Below, one piece after another: positions 23,851-34,244 of a stretch of 64,000 nucleotides of DNA. A model generated the notes under the pieces. The model had not been told where the DNA came from and searched no databases. It worked only from the letters and a program-made list of their open reading frames with translations. Made by a program: the position numbers and the translations under genes. Location: positions 1,550,001 to 1,614,000 of the forward strand of contig JARUPY010000605.1 of NCBI GenBank assembly GCA_029817715.1. The letters are read 5' to 3'. Every line of letters starts with the position of its first letter. Position 1 is the first letter of the stretch. Source of the stretch: Melastoma dodecandrum (taxonomy: Eukaryota > Streptophyta > Magnoliopsida > Myrtales > Melastomataceae).

Positions 23851-26378
23851 TTACAAATTTAATTTCCATAACCCGCCAACTTCTCTGAAATCGAGTACAA
23901 GGGATTCACGAGCGCGTCGCTTCGCGTTCAACTTGTTTCGCTGGGCATAAAGGTCGACGACCTTTTCTCTATTCTTCTCGGCATTGGCCTCCAGCTCCTC
24001 GATTTCTTGAGTATTGATCGACGCAAGCTGCTGAGTCAGGTCATTCTTGAGGTTCGTATAGAACTCTATTTGTCTCTCTGCCTCAGTCAGCTTCTCTTGC
24101 ACGTCGACCAAACGATGGCGGGCATCCTGTGCAGCTTTAGAGGCCTACCCTCGAGTTTCATATATGAACTAAAATAAGGATACACCAGCTTAGAACAAAA
24201 TTTACCTTGGCGACTGTAGCCTTTGTACTGCCCAAGGCATGGGAGATAAGCTGGTGGTCATCCTCAGCCTCTCCCTAGACAATATAGTATGGGTCAGATA
24301 TGAAAACTCAAAACAAAACTAGAGTCATCAGAGTCTTACCTCTGCAGCCAGTCTTTGGAGCGTTGACTACATCTGAAGACACTGGCACCCCAGCTGGTGC
24401 CTTGGCAGATGAGGTTGCCGCTGAAGAGGTTGGCGACCTAGATGGGGTCGCCGCGGCTGCAATTGGCGATTTGGATGGGGTCGCCGCCGCAACAGCTGGC
24501 GACCTGGACGGGGTCGCCGCTGCGGTAACTGGCGACCTATTAGAGGAAGTCGCCGCTGGAGTCGATGCCTTCACCAGTCTCTTCCTCTGAGACAGAGGCA
24601 CCTCTTCTAGATCTTCTCCTTCCTCCTCAGCCGCCTTGCGCTTTGGAGCGCCTTTAGATCGAGCCTTAGAGGGATCACCTGCGGCTATTTCCCTAGGGCT
24701 CGCAACTTTAGCCTTCCCCTTGCTGGTCGACTTGAGTCTAGAAGGAGCAGGGGCAAGGGGGCTTTAGGCTTGGGTTTTCCAGGACCCCGAGGAAGCATTG
24801 ATCCTGAAAAGGAGAAAGCTTATCATTAATATTAAGAACCCAATACTCTCAAAGTAAAGCTAAGTCTTTACCTTTTGCTTTGATATGCGCGTCATCTATG
24901 TAAAAATCAGGCTCCTTGGAGACCTCCAAGAAATGCATCAAGGCCCGCAACTCTTCGTATGTAGTCGACCACAGCACGGTGAAGAACTGCGTGGCGAAAT
25001 AGGCAGAAGTATCAGATGGGAATTCCATCTGGGAGAGCTGCGTCTTGTGATTGAGCAAGTTGAGGGTCTTCGAGTCGATCGACTTGCATACAATCCTTTT
25101 CGCCCAGTCCCCGTATAGGCTGCCGGCAGGGTCAGCAAGTGGAACTGCTACACTTTGGATAAACCCAAACTGCCTTGCACACAGTTGAGGGTTATAGACT
25201 TCGAAGGTCAGGTAGCCGTCGAAGATAACAGGCAGATCTCTGCGGGTTAATACCCCATTCCAGAAGCCACGAGCAGCTTGAGGATTGATTTCCTGAGCAA
25301 GTGTCTTGCCGCCTGGAAAGGGTGCCCAATCACGTCGATCTACCCTGCCGAAGTCGACTATGTGCTTTAGGTGGCCAGTGATCGATGTCATAAGCCATTG
25401 ATCCTTACGCTGGCAGCACTGATCTAGGATGGTCTCCCCATAATAGGAGGATTCGAGGGGCGAAGAAGGACCCTTGAACCCGGTCAATCCCGGCATCCAC
25501 ATGGCCGACCAGAGATGGACTAGCCAGAGCAACCCTCCTGCTGGATGTTTTGGAAATGACTTGATTTGAGACGTCGCTCTGTCCAGATCATGATAAAGAA
25601 GGCCCAAAACGAAGGGACCCCAGGAGATTTCTTCATTAGTCTCCCTCAGAAAATTGGCCACCGCATAAGAAGTATGGCTGACTTTCTTCCCAGGGAAGCA
25701 ATAGACGAATTTGCTCAACCAGGTGCTAAGGAACTCGACCTCCTCCTGGGCGCCAAAACCTTCAGTCGACAATCTCTCATCTGACTTCTTGCTTGCTGAG
25801 GCCATCTTCAGATGCCTATTCACCACCTCCATGTACTAAAGGGCGCCCTTAGGATTAATATCACCTGCCTGAGAGTACTGCCGAACAGGGCAGCCGTTGA
25901 TTTTGCACCTGGTCAAAATCTTCACATCTGCCAATGTAACAGACATAGGACCTTCCGGGAAATAGAAGCAGTTGACAGCAGAGTTCCAGAAAGGCAGCAT
26001 GGCCGAACAAACCCTAGGATCACAGTTCTTGTCTGCCACGGACATTCTAAAGAATCTCAAGATCTTCTGATTCCTAAACCTCTCTGTGAAATGCTCCTCC
26101 CACATCTCGAGCCATTCTACAATCTCAGACTTAGATGCAGAAGGAAAACACAGGAAAGATCCCTGACCTTCCCAGTTGAGGGGATCGATGAAGTCGGGAT
26201 GACAAATCGGGATGGGCTTCTCGGTGATGAGATAGTTGAGCGGCACCGTCTCCGGGAAAAGATGCTCCGGCAAGATGGGTCCAAGAGTGACGCCCGACCC
26301 CTGATCCTCCGCGACCGGAACGGGTCCGATTGGCCCCGCACGCAGATTATGGAACTCAAAACACTTAAAAGTTGACAT
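23851..26378 (-). pseudogene. RE1 antisense plant-mobile-domain gene, broken
   Basis: Minus-strand counterpart of the intact RE2 gene. The first exon starts at ATG 26378 (MSTFKCFEFHNLRAGP) and carries the PMD similarity, but a TAG at 25838-25836 replaces the CAG codon of RE2. The reading frame then resumes with MEVVNRHLK and runs to about 24852. A second exon lies at about 24300-24790. The middle exons corresponding to RE2 38116-38840 are missing: sequence jumps within TTCAT near 24157, a short repeat that borders both ends of the missing block in RE2. The terminal coiled-coil exon survives only in part (24111-23851). A TATA box remains at 26507-26514. Confidence 0.85.
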
Positions 26379-26506
26379 CTTTTTAAGGATCGAAAGAGTT
26401 TTGAGGAGGGAGACGAAGAGTTTTCTGGGAAGCGAGGGTTTCTGTCTTCTTGGAGAAGATGAAGAAGTGTTGAGCAAAAGTGCGGGAAAAGGGCGATGAC
26501 TCTCCT

Positions 26507-26514
26507 TTATATAA
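26507..26514 (-). promoter_or_regulatory. Candidate TATA box of the RE1 antisense gene
   Basis: On the minus strand the sequence reads TTATATAAAGGAGAG, about 130 bp upstream of the ATG at 26378. The RE2 copy has TATATAAAGGAGAG at the same place (41127-41134). Confidence 0.5.
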
Positions 26515-26553
26515 GGTATGATTTCTGCTGAGTCGGCACAGCCAACCCAGCAT

Positions 26554-26566
26554 AAAAGGGGGCTTA
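26554..26566 (+). other. RE1 polypurine tract
   Basis: AAAAGGGGGCTTA directly before the 3' LTR, the expected plus-strand primer site. RE2 has the same tract with one more G at 41175-41188. Confidence 0.8.
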
Positions 26567-27572
26567 TGTTGACATGGCAAATAATTTTGGGCCTGGGCTT
26601 AGAACAGAAACCCAGTAATCACTCAAGTCACACCCCGAGTCGGCCCAAGATACAGTCGTCTAGGTCGACTCATGACGAAGTCGACTAGGTCGACTCATGA
26701 CGAGGTCGACTAGGTCGACTTATGAACGGGGTCGACTAGGTCGACTCACAACGAAGGAGTATGGTGATCAAAGTCAACCAAGATGACTCAACAGTAGCTA
26801 GGCCTACTAGTAAGGCCAAGTCGACGGAATCCTAGATAAGTCGACCAAGTCGGTCGTAGTCTGTACAGTCAAGTCGACAGGGTTGGAATAAATTTATCAC
26901 ATTTGTTAAGGATCGTAACTGATCCTATTATCCAGGAACGTGATCCCAAAGATCAAGGAGGTTGTTCAAACACTTCCACGATGTTAGGGATCACGATCTG
27001 CAACACGATCTATCTGTTACGTGTTAAACACGTACAAATCCTCTATAAATAGCAGAGGAATTTTTCAAGACAAGACACGACCATACACAGCCAAAACTCT
27101 GAAGTTTGTTCGTCAACCTTAGGAATTAGATACCTCGACCCGGTTTATAGGTCAACTCCCCTTCCACCAGCAGAGTGAGCTCGTAGGGCCTTTGCCGTCA
27201 ACTCCCGCCAGCGACACCACCGACGGAGTGAGCTCGTAGGGCCTTTGCCGTCAACTCCCGCCAGCGACACCACCGACGGAGTGAGCTCGTAGGGCCTTCG
27301 TTACAGCTTCCCGCCAGCGACCACCACCGACGGAGCGAGCTTCCAAGGCCTTCGTCACAAGTTCTCCGCCGTCACAGATTTCCACATCGTTGTCACCACT
27401 TGCACTTTTTTCATTTCTGATGGCTGTAAGCCCTGTTTTCTTAATTCGTTAAGATTGTAAGACTTGCATTTTATTTCAATAAAATTGTGCATCTTCTTAC
27501 TGGCGACCACAACTCAATTCCTGTGAGTCCTTTGCCAAATATTTCCGACGTGATCCGTTCTATAGGCGAACA
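26567..27572 (+). repeat. RE1 3' LTR
   Basis: 1006 bp and very similar to the 5' LTR, but with about four instead of three copies of the 26-bp U3 repeat (about 26653-26755). It also has one more copy of the 54-bp repeat (about 27174-27370). Palindrome at 27018-27034, TATA box at 27044-27052, end GGCGAACA. Confidence 0.93.
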
Positions 27573-29080
<1,508 letters not shown>

Positions 29081-29175
29081 AGAAGTATTTTCTCCTCCAT
29101 ACAGCACTACTGTAAAGCAGAGCCGACAGAGATTGCCATTCTATTTAGGACCCAGCCCTGTTTGCCTCAAGGTGG

Positions 29176-29180
29176 GTTAC
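29176..29180 (+). repeat. Target site duplication of RE2, left copy (GTTAC)
   Basis: GTTAC before the RE2 5' LTR is repeated exactly at 42228-42232. It lies about 96 bp after the PGM stop codon, so the target was the PGM 3' UTR or flank. Confidence 0.93.
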
Positions 29181-30218
29181 TGTTGACATGGCAATTAATT
29201 TTGGGCCTGGATTTAGAACAGAAACCCAGTAATCCCTCAAGTCACGCTTCGAGTCGGCCCAAGATGTAGTCGTCTAGGCCGACTCACGACGAAGTCGACT
29301 AGGTCGATTTATGACGAAGTCGACTAAGTCGACTTATGAACGGGATCGACTAGGTCGACTCACGACGAAGGAATATGGTGATCAAAGCCAATCAAGATGA
29401 CTCAATAGTAGCTAGGTCTACTAGTAGGGTCAAGTCGACGGAATCCCGGATAAGTCGACCAAGTCGATCGTAGTCCGTACAGATCAGTCAAGTCGACGAG
29501 GTTGAAATAAATTTATTCATTTTCAATCACGTTTGTTAAAGATCGTAACTGATCTTAAATATCCAGGAACGTGATCCCATATATCAAGGGGGTTGTTGAG
29601 ACACTCCCACGACATTAGGGATCACGATCTATAACACGATCTGTAAAAAGATCTATCTGTTACGCGTTAATCGCGTACAAGTCCTCTATAAATAGCAGAG
29701 GGATTTTTCAAGACAGAACACGAATACACACAGCCAAAAACTCTGAAGTTTGTTCGTCAACCTTAGGAATTAGATGCCCTGACCCGGCTTATAGGTTAAT
29801 TACCCTTCCACCAGCAGAGTGAGCTCGTAGGGCCTTTGCCGTCAATCCTCCGCCAGCGACACCACCGACGAAGTGAGCTCGTAGGGCCTTCGTCACAACT
29901 CTCCACCAGCGACCACCCCCGACGAAGCGAGCTTCCAAGGCCTTCGTCACGATCTTCCGCCAGCAACCACCACAGACGGAGCGAGCTTCCAAGGCCTTCG
30001 TCACGCGTTCTCCGCCGCTACAAGATCCCACATCGTCACCAACGTTTCCCTTTTTTCCTATCAATGGCTGTAAGCCCTTTACTTTTAATTCTCTAAAGAT
30101 TGTAAGACTTGCATTATTTCTGTATAAAGTTAGTGCATCTTCTTACTGGCGACCACAATACAACTACTGTGAGTCCATTGCCAAATATTTCCGACGTGAT
30201 CCGTTCCGTGCGCGAACA
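29181..30218 (+). repeat. RE2 5' LTR
   Basis: 1038 bp. About four diverged copies of the 26-bp U3 unit (about 29268-29368), a palindrome at 29661-29677, a TATA box at 29687-29695, and about four copies of the 54-bp unit (about 29818-30010). Frames on both strands across the 54-bp repeats (29789-30096) are repeat artefacts. Confidence 0.93.
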
Positions 30219-30272
30219 CGTTTTTGGCGACCACAGTGGGAGCACGTTGAGGAAAAAAGATCTTAGTCTCAA

Positions 30273-33200
30273 ATGCCGAGGAATACTCGAAGCCGTGAAT
30301 TTCAGAATCCCTTAGATGGGGAAAACCAGGAACTTCCTCCGGGAATGAACTTGGAAGCGCCAGCCCTACGAGGCCAGGCAGCTACGAACCAGTCCACTTT
30401 TGATTCACATGCCCAAGTGCCAGTCCTAGGCGGCCAGGCAGCTACAAACCAGTCTGCTTTTGATTCGCATGCCCCGTCCGAATTTATTTCGAGACTGGAG
30501 TTCCACAAGGAATTGGGGAATGTGCGTCAGGATTTGACCGATATGAAGGGCATCCTAATGGATGTCCAAACTCTAATAGGGCGTCTTTCTGGCCCGAGAG
30601 ACGAGGAAAGAGTAAGACCTCGTATGAGAGAGGCCCCCTTTAGGGAGTCTACGTTCATGGCAGACGCTCGTCGGACTACTCAAGGGCCACGTAACGTGAC
30701 TTTTGAGCAATCCGACATAAGGACAAATGCTCTTTTCGAACCCGGGAATCTGGTTCCCCCTAGTCGACCCTCTTCTTCACGTAATCGACCAACGAATACG
30801 TATTGGAATGAGGCAGAGGACTTTCAAGAGGAAACAGACCGAAGGGAGGATTTTATTCCGTCTCATCGCCCTGGAAAAGAACCTGTAATCGACGCGACTG
30901 GAGACCCCTATGAGCTTGGATCCCGAGGTGGAAACTTTCGGGAGGAACCTTCTTTCTACATGAGGGATCCAGTGAATCAGGCAATGGGGGAAAGATCTCC
31001 GTACAGCCCGATAAGGTCAACTCGACCTCCAGCGCAGGCCCCAGTAGGCGGTATACCCCCAGACTTGAGGGAGACCATAACTCAGGTTATAGAGCAAGTC
31101 GTCCCCGGAATAGCTCGGCGAGACGATACCTGTTTGTACAGGTCTCCCTATCATGCATATGTCGACAGGGATTTCCCTCTACCTAGAGGTTATAAGGTGC
31201 CCGACTTTACTCGTTTTTCGGGTGAAGATGAAATGACCCCACTCGAGCATGTCGCTCGCTTCACTCACCAACTTGGTGAGGCGGCTGGGAACGACTTTTG
31301 GAAACTGAAGCTTTTCCCTAACTCATTAACGGGAGATGCCTTTACGTGGTATGCGAGTTTGCCGCCAGGGTCAGTAGCCTCGTGGACTCAGATGCAGTCT
31401 ATGTTCGTTAAGACCTTTGCTCGACTGGATACCCCCATGTCAATGTTTGAGGTAATGCGCCTTAAGCAGGCTAACGGAGAACACCCAGGACAGTTTCTAA
31501 TGAAACTTAGGAAGGCCCTACTACGGTGTAAACCCCCCATACCGGAGAAAGATCAGTTACTTCTCGCATTAAATGCGTTGACAATCCCGTTCCGGAAAAA
31601 GCTGCAGGGCGAGCGCTTTGCTGACCTGTATGACTTAGCAAGGAGGGCTACTGAGTATTATCAGCTCCTTACAGAGGAAGCCCAGCTGACTCGAGCCTAC
31701 CAAGTCGACACTTATGAAGTCGACGTGGCGGAATTTGTCAAGGGGGAGTCGACTATATGCGATCCCCTGACCAAGAAGAATTCCAAAGCTAAGGCATCCC
31801 AAAAGAATGCCGAGGAAAGAAAATATTCTTTCGATACGGATAAAGTCGACGCAATATTCGACTGGCTTTATCAAAGGAAAAGGATTAGGCTCAAGCCCGG
31901 CCATCGAGTCCCTCAGACAGAGAGGGAAAAGAATAGGAATTACTGCAAGTGGCATGGGTCCTTCACCCATGCTACTAAGGAATGTTTGTCCTTTAGAAAT
32001 ATCATTCAGGATTTAATAGAGTCTAAAGAGCTCCGTTTTCCCGAGGTCGACGAAGTCGCCGTGGTGGATGATAATCCATTCGAGGATGAAGTCGCCATTC
32101 ATACGTTTGACATATTTGATGCTGAGGTTAATCTCTTAGAAGTTATTAACGACTCTGCTGTACCCTCGCAGGACTTACAAGCAACCGGCGAGACTTTGGT
32201 GGCCAATGCCCTGATGAAGCGACTGGCTGAGCGTGGGGTCTTCATTCTGCCCAAAGGAAGGGAGAAGTGGCTATGCCACTGGCACTTGAACGACACTCAT
32301 ACTACGGATCAGTGCCACACGTTCAAGAAGTACCTACTGGACAGCAAGACGGAGGGGTGGTACGACTTGACCCCGTTCGAGGAAGCAGCAATGTCACTGA
32401 ACACTTCCCGAGGATCTTCTCACGCCCTCAAAAGCCCTCCTAGCGCAGATCGTCGATTAGCCTTGCGAGGAGGAAGAGGAGGCCCCCAGGGTCACAAGGG
32501 GAATGGAGAGGCAGTCGCCCGGGGAACAGAACGCCCGGCACGGCGACTGGAGTTCATAGACTCGTCTGGCCAAAGGGTCATCAAACAGGGGTATACTAGA
32601 ACTACCCCTGTCAAGGAGATTAGACCGGTAGAAGAGCATAAAGAAGCGGACCAATCTCAGCAGGCCGTGAATCGCAGGCCCCGCTACGCGTCGCAGACAG
32701 TTGATCCTCAGGAACTGCGGAGGGGGCCACCTATTGCCCAATTCCTGGACGAAAAGCTGCTGTGCCAAAAGTGCAAGCTGATCGCTCACAACCGCATACT
32801 CATCACCCAGCTCTGCACAGCATGCTGCGTTAACTACTTCTTGCGGCTCGTCGACTTATCCGCAAAAGGGGAGATGCTGGTGAAGGCAGTCCGTCCTGAG
32901 GGCTCAGGTAATTCGAACCCTAACAAGCCCTCTTCGAATAGGCCAGCAGATAACCCTGTGCAGGTAGGATATGACCCAGCCGACGAAAGGTTTGTAGAGG
33001 TAGGTCGACTTCCTTTTGGTTCTAAGAAACCAAGGTTTGTCAAAGCGCTTAACCCTTCGTCTCAATGGCAGAAGGCGGAAAGGAAGGTTACGCTTCCCGT
33101 GAGGGCTCAAAAGAGAAAAGAAAGGCGTCTAAGTCACGCCCAGAAGAAGCCAAGAACGACCCCTGTGATGCCACCCGTTGGCGGGAATCACACCACAGGA

Positions 33201-34244
33201 AAACAAGTCGCAGAGCCCGAGCGCGTCGAGTCTACTGACGACACGGAAGACCCAGGCTCGAGCTTCGACTACACTCCTCTACGAGGAGATAAGCCCTGCC
33301 ACTTCAACGCAGAGCAAGGGCCCCTCGTGAGCTGTAACGCTCTTACCCTCCCTGCGGAGTTCGCCTGCAACAACAAGTCGGAGGCACCGGAAGGTAAAAC
33401 TCTCGACTCTAAAGTCATTACATTTCCTTCTGGCTTCCCTCTGCACTGGTTGAGAAAACCATCAGATCGCATGAAACAGCATATGCATTCGCTGTACATC
33501 TCAGCCACCTTTGATGGTGTCTTAGTGGGCCGAGTCTTAATAGACAATGGCGCCACTGTCAATGTTCTTCCCCTTGCCAAGTTTAGATTACTTGGGTACA
33601 AGCCTAGCAAGTTGGTGCGAACCGACGTAGCTGTAAGTGGCTTTAATGGGAGAAAATCCGAGTGCCTGGGCATATGCTCCGTGCGCCTAGGCGTCGGGAG
33701 ACACGAGCAGGAAACTGCTTTCTTTGTAATCGATATAGCCCCTTCATTTAATGCGCTTTTAGGACGCGATTGGCTTCATAAGGCCGCCGCGATTCCATCT
33801 ACTTTGCATAGGGAGTTAATCTTATGGCTTGACTCCGAGATAGAAATCGTTAAGGCTGATGAATACTCCTGTTGTGACAAGGGTATTTTGCATACAGAGA
33901 CGTGTAAGACAATCAATGACCTTACTCTGGATCAGCGCTACAAGCTGGGAGACCCCACAGTCGGACCCCTAGGTGAACCTTCTGGGAAGTTCGACTTCAT
34001 CGTAAGCTATGGCACCTCTCACCCCAAGCCTGACGAAAGACCCATTGTGCCAACAGGATGGGGGCCCGACTTCACAGACAAGGACATAGATGAGGTTCTG
34101 CAGGAGGTAGTCACGACCAAAGATGGAGGCGAGACGAACAACAGCCCAAGCGGCAACAAGGGAGAAGCGCCTAAGAGCCAAGAGAGCACTGCGACGGAGT
34201 TGGAGCCCGATAGACTCCTACACGAAGGGACGTATGGACAGTGA
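30273..34244 (+). CDS. RE2 gag-protease polyprotein, intact
   Basis: A 1,323-codon open frame starting 55 nt after the LTR. From the N-terminus: a duplicated unit around GGQAATNQSTFDSHA and GGQAATNQSAFDSHA; an Arg/Pro-rich linker; the gag core (VPDFTRFSGEDEMTPLEH, SLTGDAFTWYASLP, MRLKQANGEHPGQFLMKLRK); three Cys/His clusters (YCKWHGSFTHATKEC, CHWHLNDTHTTDQC, and CQKCKL with CTACC); a basic stretch; and an aspartic protease with VLIDNGATVNVLPL as its active-site loop. In retrotransposons this product forms the virus-like particle and cleaves the polyprotein. The first ATG of pol overlaps its stop (ATGGACAGTGA, 34234-34244). It appears fully intact and could supply Gag in trans to pol-intact relatives. 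Confidence 0.93.
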   Translation: MPRNTRSREFQNPLDGENQELPPGMNLEAPALRGQAATNQSTFDSHAQVPVLGGQAATNQSAFDSHAPSEFISRLEFHKELGNVRQDLTDMKGILMDVQTLIGRLSGPRDEERVRPRMREAPFRESTFMADARRTTQGPRNVTFEQSDIRTNALFEPGNLVPPSRPSSSRNRPTNTYWNEAEDFQEETDRREDFIPSHRPGKEPVIDATGDPYELGSRGGNFREEPSFYMRDPVNQAMGERSPYSPIRSTRPPAQAPVGGIPPDLRETITQVIEQVVPGIARRDDTCLYRSPYHAYVDRDFPLPRGYKVPDFTRFSGEDEMTPLEHVARFTHQLGEAAGNDFWKLKLFPNSLTGDAFTWYASLPPGSVASWTQMQSMFVKTFARLDTPMSMFEVMRLKQANGEHPGQFLMKLRKALLRCKPPIPEKDQLLLALNALTIPFRKKLQGERFADLYDLARRATEYYQLLTEEAQLTRAYQVDTYEVDVAEFVKGESTICDPLTKKNSKAKASQKNAEERKYSFDTDKVDAIFDWLYQRKRIRLKPGHRVPQTEREKNRNYCKWHGSFTHATKECLSFRNIIQDLIESKELRFPEVDEVAVVDDNPFEDEVAIHTFDIFDAEVNLLEVINDSAVPSQDLQATGETLVANALMKRLAERGVFILPKGREKWLCHWHLNDTHTTDQCHTFKKYLLDSKTEGWYDLTPFEEAAMSLNTSRGSSHALKSPPSADRRLALRGGRGGPQGHKGNGEAVARGTERPARRLEFIDSSGQRVIKQGYTRTTPVKEIRPVEEHKEADQSQQAVNRRPRYASQTVDPQELRRGPPIAQFLDEKLLCQKCKLIAHNRILITQLCTACCVNYFLRLVDLSAKGEMLVKAVRPEGSGNSNPNKPSSNRPADNPVQVGYDPADERFVEVGRLPFGSKKPRFVKALNPSSQWQKAERKVTLPVRAQKRKERRLSHAQKKPRTTPVMPPVGGNHTTGKQVAEPERVESTDDTEDPGSSFDYTPLRGDKPCHFNAEQGPLVSCNALTLPAEFACNNKSEAPEGKTLDSKVITFPSGFPLHWLRKPSDRMKQHMHSLYISATFDGVLVGRVLIDNGATVNVLPLAKFRLLGYKPSKLVRTDVAVSGFNGRKSECLGICSVRLGVGRHEQETAFFVIDIAPSFNALLGRDWLHKAAAIPSTLHRELILWLDSEIEIVKADEYSCCDKGILHTETCKTINDLTLDQRYKLGDPTVGPLGEPSGKFDFIVSYGTSHPKPDERPIVPTGWGPDFTDKDIDEVLQEVVTTKDGGETNNSPSGNKGEAPKSQESTATELEPDRLLHEGTYGQ

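Larger units (their letters stand above)
15356..27572 (+). mobile_element. RE1: Ty3/gypsy Tat-lineage LTR retrotransposon with antisense PMD gene
   Basis: A 12.2-kb element with LTRs starting TGTTGACATGG and ending GGCGAACA, flanked by AACAT duplications. Order: 5' LTR, primer-binding site, gag-protease, pol (RT, RNase H, second RNase H, integrase), antisense plant-mobile-domain gene, polypurine tract, 3' LTR. The second RNase H and an antisense reading frame before the 3' LTR are known features of the Tat group (Ogre, Grande and Retand relatives). It is defective: gag-pro carries two deletions and an in-frame stop, and the antisense gene has a nonsense codon and a large deletion. Pol is open throughout. 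The LTRs differ in length (930 and 1006 bp), mainly by tandem-repeat copy number. Confidence 0.93.

Noticed and set aside
29789..30096. Open frames on both strands with a repeated RRSELPRPSS-like pattern (also at 41797-42308)
   Set aside because: They are translations of the 54-bp tandem repeats in the LTRs and have no independent coding evidence.
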